Positions 18,001 to 27,573 of a DNA stretch of 64,000 nt are shown here, piece after piece. The DNA is taken from NCBI GenBank assembly GCA_947573135.1, contig CANPDU010000005.1:42809-106808 (forward strand), in the 5' to 3' direction. Each line of letters opens with the position of its first letter. Position 1 is the stretch's first letter. A program made the translations under genes and the position numbers. The DNA is from an uncultured Bacteroidales bacterium (GTDB lineage Bacteria > Bacteroidota > Bacteroidia > Bacteroidales > Muribaculaceae). Under the pieces are notes generated by a model. The model saw nothing but the letters and a program-made list of their open reading frames with translations, searched no databases and was not told the DNA's origin.

Positions 18001-21000
18001 TGGCGTCGTACTGCGTCAGAGCGGCATAATAGCCGCCGTCCTTTATGGTCAGGGGCGGTGTAAAGCGCGCGGCTGAGATACCGCCTCCGAAATCTGACAC
18101 GAAAGCCTCATTCGGGTTCGGAGCGACGGTCAGTCGCGACGACTCGCGGCCGAGGCCGTCGTAATTGATTATTTCGCGTATGGACGCCGAGGTACCCGTC
18201 GCCGACTTGAACACGCCCGATGTCATATAGTTATGGCCGTCATCCTGCACGTGATAGCTGTAGCCCTCGACCGGACCGTGGCCGTCGATCGCCGTCCTGA
18301 TCAGGCGCCCGGCCGAGTCGTAGCCGTAGGTCGTCGTCAGCCCGTCGGGGCGACGCAGCGACGCCATGCCGACAAGAGGTTTCCACAATACCTTGGTCAC
18401 ATGCCATCCGGCCGGCAGAGCCGGTGTTACCAGCTCGGCTGAACCGTTGGTGAAATTGGGCGAGGAACTGTATGCTGCCGCCTGTGCATACCTGACGCCG
18501 TCGATGCGGTAGACGGGATAAAGGCCGCCGTAGCCCCACAGATATGTTGTCACGACGCTGTCCTCGCCGCGGTACTGGCGTATGTTGCCGAAACTGTCGT
18601 AGTCGTATTCGCCGGCGAGCCATTCCGTAGCTGCGCCGCGTCTGAGCCATGTTTTCTCCGGACGGTAGACGCGGTTGCCGTAATGCTTCATCTGGTGACG
18701 GACGGTAGTGACGGCGTCGCCGAACGTGCGGCGTGTCTGTATCGGAACGGAAACGATATTGGCGCTGACCATCGACCGTTCGACGGATGTGCCTGAGGCC
18801 GAGGGATAGGTGAGGTCTATGCGTTCTCCGCGGCTGTCGCCGGGAACTGTGGTCACGACCGAGGTTATGATCGAGGTGCCCGGTTTGTATTCGTAAGTCT
18901 CTGTCTGCGAGAAATCACCGTTCTCGAGATGCCGTGTCACCGTCTTCGACTTCAGCCGCTCGGATTGAAGATAGATAGTATAGGGTTCGACCCGGTAAGG
19001 GCTGCTGCCGTTATAAAGTTCCGGAGAATAAACCTCACACAGATCAATCTGTAACGCTTCGGTATCTGTACCACCGAAAGATCCGGTGTGTTGGAACAAC
19101 CAGCGCAGATAATGACCGTTTAAGAAATCTGGCGCTTCGAGCGAATTTGTGAGCGTCTGTATAAGATAGCGCGATATATGTGTATTGACAATTTGGCCAT
19201 TCTGAACGCCTGATAACTGAATGATTTTTTCATAGGAGCATATTTCGTCCGCCACGGGACGATATGTGCCGGAAGAATCGGTCTTATATGTTTTAGTTCT
19301 GATAAGCTGAGCTCCTTTGCTGAACACATTGTTCATCTGTACCGGATGGGAATACCCCCACTCCCGGTATTCGGAGTCGGACGGCAGTGTACGGTTGAAA
19401 CTGTACTCTGTCTTGCCTTCGGGATAGGTTTCGTTGACACGCCTGTACCATATAGCATCCTCACCCGTGCGGTTGGTCATGTAATTGGAACTATAACCGA
19501 CATTGACCATCCTGTAAAAATAGCACTGGGTTTCAAATGTTCCCGGGTTCATCAGGCCGATGCCTTTTGTAACAGAGATAAAACTTGCGGCCGACGGAAC
19601 AGATACAACCTGAACGGAATCATATGAATACCGGCGGATATGAGGGGATCTGTCATTTTCACCGGCATATGTGGCAATGCTTTTTATCCTAAGACCGCCG
19701 CCAGAGTCAAGTTCGGGATCATATTCGTCTTTAATATTGCCTGACGAGGGCAGCTTCGTCTTAGGAAAACGATGAGGCTCATAATCAAACTCACTGTAGC
19801 CTCCTGTCGGATATGTGATTCTTTTAATCAGTCCGGCCTTCATCTTCTCCGCGTCTACAGAGCGGTCTGCGTCTCCGATACTCTCATAATAGCTGTAGCC
19901 GTTACGTTGTTGCTGTGACTTTATGGAAAGGGCGGGAGTTAGAGAAGTGTTATTTTTTCCATTGTAATATCCCCACCAGTCCGTACTAAGTCCGGCGCGT
20001 TCGGTTGCGGACCAAATTTCATTGTAGGCGAAGCTATAGACATTGTCCTCATTGATAGAAACGGATTGGAGCAATTTCTTTTGCGAACCGTCTGACCCGT
20101 ATTTCAAAATGACATGATTTACAAGTTCGCTTTTATTATTATAGACTGATATTTCTGAAAGAAATTTTTCAGTATATCGGAAGCTGATAGAGCCCCCCGG
20201 GAATGTAACGTTTTTTAAATGTAACCTTGCTCTATATGCTCCGTTATTTACAAATTGCACGTCTGACGAGGGGCTGATCCACCCGACTGAAGGATCGTAA
20301 AATTTATTGTAGGCATCTCCGGGCGAATAAGAATCCTTGCCGGTTTTCCCTCCAAGTATACTTATGCGATCATGCGTGAAAGACTCCCAGTCAGTTTCAA
20401 TGGTACGTCCTGACGGAAGCTTAATCGTTTTGAGAGCCCAAGCCGTATGATAAGGTGTTGTACTATATTCTTCGTCAGGTGAATAATCCTCGAATTTATC
20501 TTTGAAAGTATAGACAATACCTGTTGCATCTGTGGCTGTTATAACTCCAAGCCCGGCAGTTCCGGTAATCTTTATCTCGTTGTCACTGCCGCCACCTATA
20601 AAATCCCATCCGCTGCCGTTATTGACGATTATTCTTGTGTATACACCTGATGGGAGCGATATCATAAATATGTCCTTCTCAGGGTCATACCTGTTTTCAG
20701 TATAGTCTAATGTTCCGCCGGAAGGTGTGTTGTCATTGCACATTGCCGAGAATGTCATTTCGGGAGAGAGAGCCAGGTCTCCCGGAACGTCACCTTTATA
20801 TTCAAATCTTTCATCACAGCGTCCCCGGACTGTGCGAGTGACCTTTAACGCCGGCGTAAGACTCCATCCATAGCCGCACGGATAAGGATCGTCTGTAGGC
20901 TTGATGCCCGAGGTGTGATAATTGAGGGTGAACGGTATTTGCAGTCCCTCGACATCGATCGTATAGAGCGGTATCGAGAGGTTGACAGCGCCAGTGGCCA

Positions 21001-21169
21001 GTGCCGGCTGGGGACTCTGATAGCGGATCTGCTGCGCGCTCGACGGGGTCGGCGGAATGATCTCGTTGGTCTGCGGCGATATCATCAGCCCTGACGAACC
21101 TTGCGCCTGCGCCGACAGCACAGACAGCACAAATGCGAGCAACAGCGATATTATATTGTAGTTTTTCAT
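15008..21169 (-). CDS. Secreted Rhs/YD-repeat polymorphic toxin with C-terminal AHH-type nuclease
   Basis: Signal peptide MKNYNIISLLLAFVLSVLSAQAQG; YD repeats (YDGLGRESSR, YDNLGREVRV, YTYNRLTKME); RHS core ...DPLAEKFYPISPYSYCGGDPINNIDPDGK; tip NHHIIPRSLSGKNQLLQDAIRQGFKLDGKGNKIPV...GRHAKHGKYTERVADKL. Confidence 0.9.
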   Translation of the reverse strand: MKNYNIISLLLAFVLSVLSAQAQGSSGLMISPQTNEIIPPTPSSAQQIRYQSPQPALATGAVNLSIPLYTIDVEGLQIPFTLNYHTSGIKPTDDPYPCGYGWSLTPALKVTRTVRGRCDERFEYKGDVPGDLALSPEMTFSAMCNDNTPSGGTLDYTENRYDPEKDIFMISLPSGVYTRIIVNNGSGWDFIGGGSDNEIKITGTAGLGVITATDATGIVYTFKDKFEDYSPDEEYSTTPYHTAWALKTIKLPSGRTIETDWESFTHDRISILGGKTGKDSYSPGDAYNKFYDPSVGWISPSSDVQFVNNGAYRARLHLKNVTFPGGSISFRYTEKFLSEISVYNNKSELVNHVILKYGSDGSQKKLLQSVSINEDNVYSFAYNEIWSATERAGLSTDWWGYYNGKNNTSLTPALSIKSQQQRNGYSYYESIGDADRSVDAEKMKAGLIKRITYPTGGYSEFDYEPHRFPKTKLPSSGNIKDEYDPELDSGGGLRIKSIATYAGENDRSPHIRRYSYDSVQVVSVPSAASFISVTKGIGLMNPGTFETQCYFYRMVNVGYSSNYMTNRTGEDAIWYRRVNETYPEGKTEYSFNRTLPSDSEYREWGYSHPVQMNNVFSKGAQLIRTKTYKTDSSGTYRPVADEICSYEKIIQLSGVQNGQIVNTHISRYLIQTLTNSLEAPDFLNGHYLRWLFQHTGSFGGTDTEALQIDLCEVYSPELYNGSSPYRVEPYTIYLQSERLKSKTVTRHLENGDFSQTETYEYKPGTSIITSVVTTVPGDSRGERIDLTYPSASGTSVERSMVSANIVSVPIQTRRTFGDAVTTVRHQMKHYGNRVYRPEKTWLRRGAATEWLAGEYDYDSFGNIRQYRGEDSVVTTYLWGYGGLYPVYRIDGVRYAQAAAYSSSPNFTNGSAELVTPALPAGWHVTKVLWKPLVGMASLRRPDGLTTTYGYDSAGRLIRTAIDGHGPVEGYSYHVQDDGHNYMTSGVFKSATGTSASIREIINYDGLGRESSRLTVAPNPNEAFVSDFGGGISAARFTPPLTIKDGGYYAALTQYDAMDRPYRSWSPVHVNGRHPSASEISTAARSLYGTSYAYSTTYYEASPLAVTAGSRKAGKEWHDADRRVTVRRLVNTVSGNYSCYNYKPYSATQVRGATNYPAGTLTVEEITDEEGHVTMTFTDRRGLTVMTREGCAGDWNDTRYVYNDFGDLTNVIQPLQTSRTVPVKATFSYEYDARGRCVSKSLPGGEPTLCRYDIGGRLFAEQDGNLRAQGRWLFHFYDRLGREVVQSLASATEQTVGNMQTLYMTAAPSSRPVTDATGGYIIIGAPTNFNLTELAEARYYDDYASVSSVESGWASYTPPAGFPTPRTDAKGLLTAVLAEKRLTVTHYDNLGREVRVARGSYIDFPENCRFTRYDYEGKPVEERFVTEYGLSAPEQRITRRYYSSGHLRDVTVRQGADTARFEYTYDDAGRISETLLSGRITRTFGYNANGWLTSSSATVVRSGLPPVIQLGETGGAQRASSLTPTYTATIFNEKLHYAESGSGSTARYDGKISGRTRDGRHTAYSYDSHGRLSASTSGSSGPISLKDAPDFSTEYTYDRNANIKTMMRRGIVDIVGGKNVYGVQSDLTMTYTYNRLTKMEADSEGADYEGRTGVSASGTVTGFTYDTNGNLTADPSRGILQIKYNRLNQPADVYLTGGQRQHITYDGLGGKLSVEYSQVPEAMLTTPETVYPDSEYKLQSRRSYVGPHVFRDGKLEYSAFAGGYFDPQGGTMYYLTDWQGNNAVVADNRGNVVQETTCYPYGEPTVEPSGQRYLFGGKEREHAGGRNAYDFGARILTPYGSWSTPDPLAEKFYPISPYSYCGGDPINNIDPDGKQVFVLPPPLLGMNNPLLLSASKPVIPRVAPKGPNPIENHHIIPRSLSGKNQLLQDAIRQGFKLDGKGNKIPVEKFSKTTGTGRHAKHGKYTERVADKLEKASKELDNVNKDADSPYKIPLEDFNRIVEEIRQKIIDNPDVKINDLEFQTVPPILDQLRKMLNEPENKGKRDFLPHEHPEI
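15572..15941. repeat. Copy B of 370-bp direct repeat encoding the Rhs core
   Basis: See 13009-13378. Confidence 0.9.
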
Positions 21170-21171
21170 AG

Positions 21172-22215
21172 TCAGCGGATTATAATAATTTCTTTTTTAG
21201 GTTGAACCGGAAAGCCCGCCACCCCAATGGCCGCGATATACTGTCCGGAGCGCAATGATGAGCAATCAAGCGAAATTTCATCGGCTGACCCGCTTGATTC
21301 TGCTGACTTGTGAAGATAAAGGCGACCGGCGGCATCCATGATGTCAAGAGAAATATTAAGCCCGGAAACAGGCATTTCTATACTGACAGTCACGTTTCTG
21401 CCGTCATATTTGAGATCCGCTCCGTCAAGGGCGCCGCTGACAGCTTCAGGATCAACAGAATTATGATCGAATGGCTCATCGCCTGATTTTTCGCTTCTGT
21501 CACATGCTCCTCTGTCGGGAAGATATGCCGAAGACGAAAGCGGAGCAGTATCGGCTGCAATAGTTCCCGAAGCATAAACCGATCTCTGAACGGCAAGCGG
21601 AAGCAGCGATGAGGCTCCGTCACTGTCGTACCACCGATAAGTTTCTGTAGTTAAATATGTTTCAGCTGCAACACTGTCATCGGGGAATGTCGCGGCTGTG
21701 TACCGGCGCTCCCGCGTTACAGTCACATTACGGATCGTATCCCCCGGTGTCATTATGAGTGTCCCGACGCACGGAGCACTCATAAATTCAAGTGTGCCGT
21801 TCTCTTTGATTGCAAAACGTTTGCCGCCGCCGGTGCCCGACGCATCAAACTTATATCCGCCGTTTCCGGCGCCGGATCGTAAAGGCAAAGACGCAACATA
21901 TACCGGGTTACTTGCTGTGATTGTCGTAAGACGGTCCTCTTCACCTAGATACAATATTGAATCACCGCTTATGCCGTACCAGTACCGACGTCCTCCGATT
22001 GTCTCGGCCATTAAAGAATCGCCATAAACAGATATCAGAGTCCGCGCTTTGTCGTCAGACATCCATTGCTGCGAAAAATCCCATGTCCGCGCCTGCAGAA
22101 TGTCCCCTTTGAGAGGAGATAACTCAATTGGCATCGCAATTTCCTTCGTCATCGCCGGCAACGCGATTAAAAAAGAAAAAGCGAACATACACAAAGCTAT
22201 TCTGAGTCGATTCAT
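21172..22215 (-). CDS. Secreted protein with T9SS-like C-terminal domain, translationally linked to the Rhs gene
   Basis: Signal peptide MNRLRIALCMFAFSFLIALPAMT; C-term GLNISLDIMDAAGRLYLHKSAESS...LRSGQYIAAIGVAGFPVQPKKEIIIIR; stop lies 2 nt before the Rhs ATG. Confidence 0.65.
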   Translation of the reverse strand: MNRLRIALCMFAFSFLIALPAMTKEIAMPIELSPLKGDILQARTWDFSQQWMSDDKARTLISVYGDSLMAETIGGRRYWYGISGDSILYLGEEDRLTTITASNPVYVASLPLRSGAGNGGYKFDASGTGGGKRFAIKENGTLEFMSAPCVGTLIMTPGDTIRNVTVTRERRYTAATFPDDSVAAETYLTTETYRWYDSDGASSLLPLAVQRSVYASGTIAADTAPLSSSAYLPDRGACDRSEKSGDEPFDHNSVDPEAVSGALDGADLKYDGRNVTVSIEMPVSGLNISLDIMDAAGRLYLHKSAESSGSADEISLDCSSLRSGQYIAAIGVAGFPVQPKKEIIIIR

Positions 22216-22245
22216 GGCGATAGCGGATTAGATTGTCAGTTTTCG

Positions 22246-22253
22246 CAAAGATA
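22246..22253 (-). promoter_or_regulatory. Putative Bacteroidetes -7 box for the Rhs operon
   Basis: Reverse complement TATCTTTG (TAnnTTTG) about 30 nt upstream of ATG 22215; no convincing -33 box. Confidence 0.45.
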
Positions 22254-22433
22254 ATGATTCTTTTTAATAATGGAGATAAAAACTGCAGCTAAATTTTTTT
22301 CAAAAAATTGAATGCGACGAATTTGGCTGTAACTTGCTTGTAAACAGTAAGGTAAATCGAAAATATAGCATGAACCGATGTGTTAAACCGACCGTCTCGC
22401 CTAAAATGCTAAAAATCCGCTTCATCCTTGCTG

Positions 22434-22441
22434 TAACTTTG
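22434..22441 (+). promoter_or_regulatory. Putative Bacteroidetes -7 box
   Basis: TAACTTTG upstream of the 22483 ORF. Confidence 0.45.
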
Positions 22442-22482
22442 CAGGCAAAAATATGATTATTCACTTTTGAAACCATCAACCT

Positions 22483-23049
22483 ATGAGAATTCATCGCAAA
22501 TCTCCTTTTTCGGCCAACTTTACTCGCCGCTGTCTGATCGATCTGCCTTCGGTCGGGGCTGCCGCTTCGCTTCCCTGCACCATGCGACTTGCCGCCAAAG
22601 ACATCATCGAGGAAAATAAGTACAATCCTGATGAAAATTATCTCCCCATGCTTTGCCGTGTCCGGCTGTATGACCGCAACGACAAGCTGATCTACACTTC
22701 GCGCCGCTACGCTGTGGGCGGCGAGTTCCCTCAGGTCTTCTTAGAACTGGGATATTATTACCGTTATGTCGCCACATGCCGGCTCTGGACTCTTGAAGTC
22801 GACACTGACAGGATTGTGCCTTTCAGGCTGCGCAGCCGTGCCGTCCGCGCCGAGGTTGTAGCCTGTCCCGACGTGCCCCGCGACTACCGTCCGCGCGAGC
22901 GCGTGATTAAGACGATCACTCTTACTCCGTGGGCGACGCGGCTGTTGCTGCCCGTCGATCCGTCGAAAGATAAAAAATCAAAACGCACTGACAGTCCGTG
23001 GGGTCGCCGTTTGCGCCTCTCCCGAAAAAATTGTAAATTCGCCCTTGCT
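22483..23049 (+). CDS. Uncharacterised protein; frame continues without a stop into tilS
   Basis: MRIHRKSPFSANFTRRCLIDLPSVGAAASLP...; N-terminal 189 codons of the 1400-aa ORF. Confidence 0.55.
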
Positions 23050-24417
23050 ATGAAACGTAAGTACGACAAATCGACTCTTACTGACGCTGTTGCCGATGCC
23101 ATCAGGCGACATTCGCTGCTCGACCGCGGCGACAGGGTCATCGTGGCTCTCAGCGGCGGGGCCGATTCTGTCGCGTTGCTGTCGGTGCTCACCGGTCTGG
23201 GCTATGACTGCGTGGCCGCTCATTGCAATTTCCATCTCCGCGGCGACGAGTCGCAGCGCGACATGCGCCATGTCGAGGATCTCTGCCGCCGGCTCGGTGT
23301 CGATCTTATTGTAAAGGACTTCGATGTCGCTGCGCGACAGGCCGCTACGGGCGAGTCTGTCGAGATGGCATGCCGTTCGCTCCGCTATGAGTGGTTCGAC
23401 TCTCTTGTCGCCTCTGAACATGCCCGAGCGGTCGCTGTCGGCCATCACTGTGAGGACAGTGTCGAGACTATTCTGCTCAACATGATGCGCGGCACCGGTA
23501 TCGACGGTCTGCTCGGCATACGCTACAAGCGTGACTGTATCATCAGGCCCATGCTTGCATGTTCGCGTGAGAAGATCGAGGAGTATCTTGCGGCGCATGA
23601 TCTGACCTATGTCACCGATTCCTCCAATCTTTCAGACGACTATCAGCGCAATTTCGTGCGCAACCGTGTCCTGCCTTTGCTGTTGAAACGCTTTCCCGGA
23701 GCGGTCAGAGCCATACTTGCCACTGCCGCCAATCTTCAGTCGGTCGCAAACATCTATCACAAGGCCATTGCCGCATACCGTGACCGTTATCTCGACCGCG
23801 AGGGGCATATAGATATCGCCGGACTCGTTGCCGAAGCCGGTGACGACGCTCCCGCCGTGCTACGCGAATTTCTGAAGGACATTGGCATCTCTTTCACGCA
23901 GTGTCGCGACATTGTGGCCTCGGCCGGAAAGTCTGGACTGCGTTTCGAAGCCGATGACGGCATAGTCGTCGAACTTGACCGCGGTGTGCTGACCGTGAGC
24001 CGTCCTGAAGTCCTGCGGCGCGACGACGTATATCCCGTAAGACTCGACCGCGACATTCTGCAACCGGTCGATCTCCGTGTCAGTCGCCATGATATTGCCG
24101 AATTCCGACCCGTGCGAGATCCTGACACCATCTATCTCGACGCCTCGGCCCTCGACGATGACCGACTCTGGACACTGCGGCGCTGGCGTCTCGGCGACCG
24201 CATCCGCCCGTTCGGCATGAAGGGTAGTCGTCTCGTCAGCGATCTCTTTGCCGAAGCTCACTATTCTGCCGCCGACAAACGCAATGCCTGGCTGCTCACA
24301 TGCGGTGACGAAGTCGTATGGGTTGTCGGGCTGAGGGCTTCAGCTCTCTATCCGGTGACTCCCGAAACCCGTGATTTTATTAAAATTAATTACAAACATA
24401 AAAATACATTTCAGACC
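23050..24417 (+). CDS. tilS: tRNA(Ile)-lysidine synthase; frame continues without a stop into the next gene
   Basis: PP-loop VIVALSGGADSVALLSVL; HCNFHLRGDESQRD; HHCEDSVETILLNMMRG; RNFVRNRVLPLL; C-term RLGDRIRPFGMKGSRLVSDLFAE...WVVGLRAS. Confidence 0.93.
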
Positions 24418-26685
24418 ATGAACATTCAACCGACCGTTTCCCGGGCTTTGTCACTGGCAGCTCTTGTTTTGTCTGCGGCTGTCCCGGCTTCAGCCGACGA
24501 CGTGATCATCTCGACCGACGCATACACGTGGCGTGGAGACACTATCATCCAGGGCGAATATCGCGCCTGGGCACCTTCTGAAAATCAGATCGTTTCAACC
24601 TATCACGCTCAGCCCGGATATTATATGGGCATCGAAAGCGAGTGGAACCGCAAAAACGACCTTTCGGCCTATCCGGCGCTCGTCACACCAAACCGTCTCC
24701 ATACTGCGATCTATAATCTCGGTCTCGATGAGATGGTCAATGCTGTCGAGCCTGATACGACTCTGCGCACCGGCGCCGCATGGGGCGGAGTCTGGACCCG
24801 CGACGTCAGCTATTCGATAATCCTTTCGATGGCCTACATGCAGCCTGAGGCTTCGATGGTGTCGCTGATGAAGAAAGTCAACGCCAACGGACGCATCATC
24901 CAGGATACAGGCAGCGGCGGCGCGTGGCCTGTCAGCTCCGACCGTATGATCTGGGCGGTTGCCGCTTATGAGATCTACAAGGTGACAGGCGATAAGAAGT
25001 GGCTGAAATATATCTACCCCATAATCAAAAATTCGCTCTACGATGACACTAAGGTGGTCGATGCCGACAACGGCCTTGTTCAGGGTGAGACTTCGTTTAT
25101 CGACTGGCGTGAGCAGAGCTATCCGCGCTGGATGCAGACTGCCGACATCTATCAGTCGCAGGCTCTCGGCACATCGGTCGTCCATGCTCAGGCCTGGAAG
25201 GTCCTCTCTGAGATTGCTGCGGCTTTCGGCGACAAGAAAGTGGCTGCCGACGCTCTTGAGCGCCACAACCGCATCGCTGCCGCAGTCAACACTGAACTAT
25301 GGATGCCCGAAAAAGGTTACTATGCTATGTACAACTATGGCCGACAGTTCCCGATCGTCAATCCGAGAGCCGAGACCCTCGGTGAGGCTCTCGCCATAAT
25401 CTATGGCATTGCCGATCATAAGCGCGCCGTGTCGATCACCGAGAACAACCCGACGACTCCGTTCGGTGTTGCGATATTCTTCCCGCAGATTGCCGATATG
25501 CCGCCTTACCACAACAATGCCCTGTGGCCCTGGGTTGCGGCTTACTGGGCCATCGCCAATGCAAAGGCCGGCAACGAGGAGGGTACTCTCGAGGCCATCG
25601 GCTCGATCTATCGTCCGGCTGCTCTGTTTGCAACCAACAAAGAGAATTTTGTCCTCGACAACGGTGATATCGCCACTCAGCTCAACTCTTCCAATATGCT
25701 CTGGTGTCTGGCCGGCAACATTGCCGTGACTCACAAGATCTTGTTCGGCATCCATTTCGATGTTGACGGCCTGACTTTCGCTCCTTTTGTGCCCGAGGCT
25801 CTTGCCGCAAAGCGTTCGCTGACAGGTTTCAGATACCGTGATGCGGTCCTCGATATCAACATTTCGGGCTACGGCGACAAAATCAAGTCGTTTAAACTCA
25901 ACGGTAAGGAACACAAACCGTTTATACCGTCAAAAATCAAAGGGAAAAATACTGTCGAAATCGTGATGGCCGACAATAAGATCGAGCCCCTCAAAGTCAA
26001 CCGTATGGCTAATGTCAAGGCTCCTCTTACGCCAATCGCATGGATTGAAGGCGGACGTCTTAAATGGAATCCGATCGAATATATCAACCACTATGTCGTG
26101 CTTCGCGACGGTCAGCGCATTGCCGAGACCCGCGAAACTTCGTTCGCTCTTGATGTCCCCGGTGAATATCAGGTCATAGGGGTAGCTGACGACGGCACTG
26201 AATCTTTCGCTTCCGAACCCCGTTCGAACGCTGAGCGGATTATTGTCCAGATGCCCGGCGAATCGACTCGTTTCATCTCGGAAGAGATTTTCTATGAGCC
26301 GACAAGCCCCATAGCGGGTTATACAGGTGCCGGCTTCGTTGAGATTGATCACAAATCGGGTGCGGTAGACTTTGATGTCGATGTCCCGGCCGACGGTCTT
26401 TATGCTGTCTCATTTGTATATGCCAATGGCAACGGTTCGGTTAACACCGAAAACAAATGCGCGATACGCACGCTCGCTGTCGACGGCAGCGATGTGGCGC
26501 CGGTCGTGATGCCTCAGCGAGGCGAGGGCAAGTGGAGCGACTGGGGTCGTTCGAGTGTTGTCCGTGTGCCGCTCAAGGCCGGCTCTCACAGAATGTCGGT
26601 CGTATTCCGTCCCGAAAACGAGAATATGAACCTTAAGACCAACCACGCCCTCATCGACCGCGTGGAGCTGGTCCGCATTAAATGA
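24418..26685 (+). CDS. Secreted six-hairpin-type glycoside hydrolase (glycogen-debranching-like) with C-terminal beta domains
   Basis: Signal peptide MNIQPTVSRALSLAALVLSAAVPASA; WGGVWTRDVSYSIILSMAY; GSGGAWPVSSDRMIWAVAAYEIYKVTGD; FIDWREQSYPRWMQTADIY. Confidence 0.75.
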   Translation: MNIQPTVSRALSLAALVLSAAVPASADDVIISTDAYTWRGDTIIQGEYRAWAPSENQIVSTYHAQPGYYMGIESEWNRKNDLSAYPALVTPNRLHTAIYNLGLDEMVNAVEPDTTLRTGAAWGGVWTRDVSYSIILSMAYMQPEASMVSLMKKVNANGRIIQDTGSGGAWPVSSDRMIWAVAAYEIYKVTGDKKWLKYIYPIIKNSLYDDTKVVDADNGLVQGETSFIDWREQSYPRWMQTADIYQSQALGTSVVHAQAWKVLSEIAAAFGDKKVAADALERHNRIAAAVNTELWMPEKGYYAMYNYGRQFPIVNPRAETLGEALAIIYGIADHKRAVSITENNPTTPFGVAIFFPQIADMPPYHNNALWPWVAAYWAIANAKAGNEEGTLEAIGSIYRPAALFATNKENFVLDNGDIATQLNSSNMLWCLAGNIAVTHKILFGIHFDVDGLTFAPFVPEALAAKRSLTGFRYRDAVLDINISGYGDKIKSFKLNGKEHKPFIPSKIKGKNTVEIVMADNKIEPLKVNRMANVKAPLTPIAWIEGGRLKWNPIEYINHYVVLRDGQRIAETRETSFALDVPGEYQVIGVADDGTESFASEPRSNAERIIVQMPGESTRFISEEIFYEPTSPIAGYTGAGFVEIDHKSGAVDFDVDVPADGLYAVSFVYANGNGSVNTENKCAIRTLAVDGSDVAPVVMPQRGEGKWSDWGRSSVVRVPLKAGSHRMSVVFRPENENMNLKTNHALIDRVELVRIK

Positions 26686-26696
26686 TTTAATTTGAT

Positions 26697-27572
26697 ATGA
26701 GATTAGACGGACGACGCAACAGTTCAAACATCAATGACCGACGCCGCATTTCGGGCCGCACGGCCGGTATCGGAGGAGGTATAATCGGCATAATTGTCAT
26801 CGCTGCGGTGACGCTCTTCTCGGGCGGCGGTCTCGGCGACGTGATCGGCAATGTGGCCGGACAGTTTGCCGGAGGCAATATCAGCCTCGGCAGCGGCTCG
26901 CGTGAGCCCGATGCCGAAGATCAGAGGCTTTATGACCTGGCGTCGAAGGTCCTCGCCGGAACCGAGGATGTCTGGACGCGCGAATTCCGCCGGCAGGGCT
27001 GGGGCGAATATGAGTGTCCGCAGATGGTGGTCTACTCCGGTTCGGTCAATTCTGCTTGCGGACAGGCTACGTCGCAGGTCGGACCGTTCTACTGTTCGGC
27101 TGACCAGACCGTCTATATCGATCTCGATTTCTTCAGGGACATGCAGAGCAATATAGGCGCCTCGGGCGATTTTGCCTATGCCTATGTGATCGCTCATGAA
27201 GTGGGTCACCATGTGCAGTATCTTTTGGGCACGCTTACCGACGCTCATCAGGCCATGGAGTCGATGAGCGAGCGTGAGGCCAACCAGATGAGCGTGCGGC
27301 TTGAGCTTCAGGCTGATTTTCTCGCCGGCGTGTGGGCTCATCAGGACAATGAACTGTTTTCGTCGATCGAACCGGGTGATATCGAGGCTGCCGTCAGTGC
27401 CGCCTCGAAGATCGGCGACGACTATCTCCAGCGCAAGGCTTACGGGCGTGAGATGCCCGACTCGTTCAATCACGGACGGTCGGAGCAACGTGTCCGCTGG
27501 CTGACGAAAGGCATTGAGACCGGAAATCCTCTTGAAGGCAATACGTTTGACGTCTCTTACAGTGCGCTCTGA
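26697..27572 (+). CDS. ypfJ: YpfJ-type neutral zinc metallopeptidase
   Basis: MRLDGRRNSSNINDRR; YSGSVNSACGQATSQVGPFYCSADQTVYIDLDFF; HEVGHHVQ; RLELQADFLAGVWAH. Confidence 0.92.
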   Translation: MRLDGRRNSSNINDRRRISGRTAGIGGGIIGIIVIAAVTLFSGGGLGDVIGNVAGQFAGGNISLGSGSREPDAEDQRLYDLASKVLAGTEDVWTREFRRQGWGEYECPQMVVYSGSVNSACGQATSQVGPFYCSADQTVYIDLDFFRDMQSNIGASGDFAYAYVIAHEVGHHVQYLLGTLTDAHQAMESMSEREANQMSVRLELQADFLAGVWAHQDNELFSSIEPGDIEAAVSAASKIGDDYLQRKAYGREMPDSFNHGRSEQRVRWLTKGIETGNPLEGNTFDVSYSAL

Positions 27573-27573
27573 T

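Noticed and set aside
24405-24412. TACATTTC as a strong promoter for the glycosidase
   Set aside because: Differs from TAnnTTTG at the last base and has no convincing -33 box; too weak to list as a feature.
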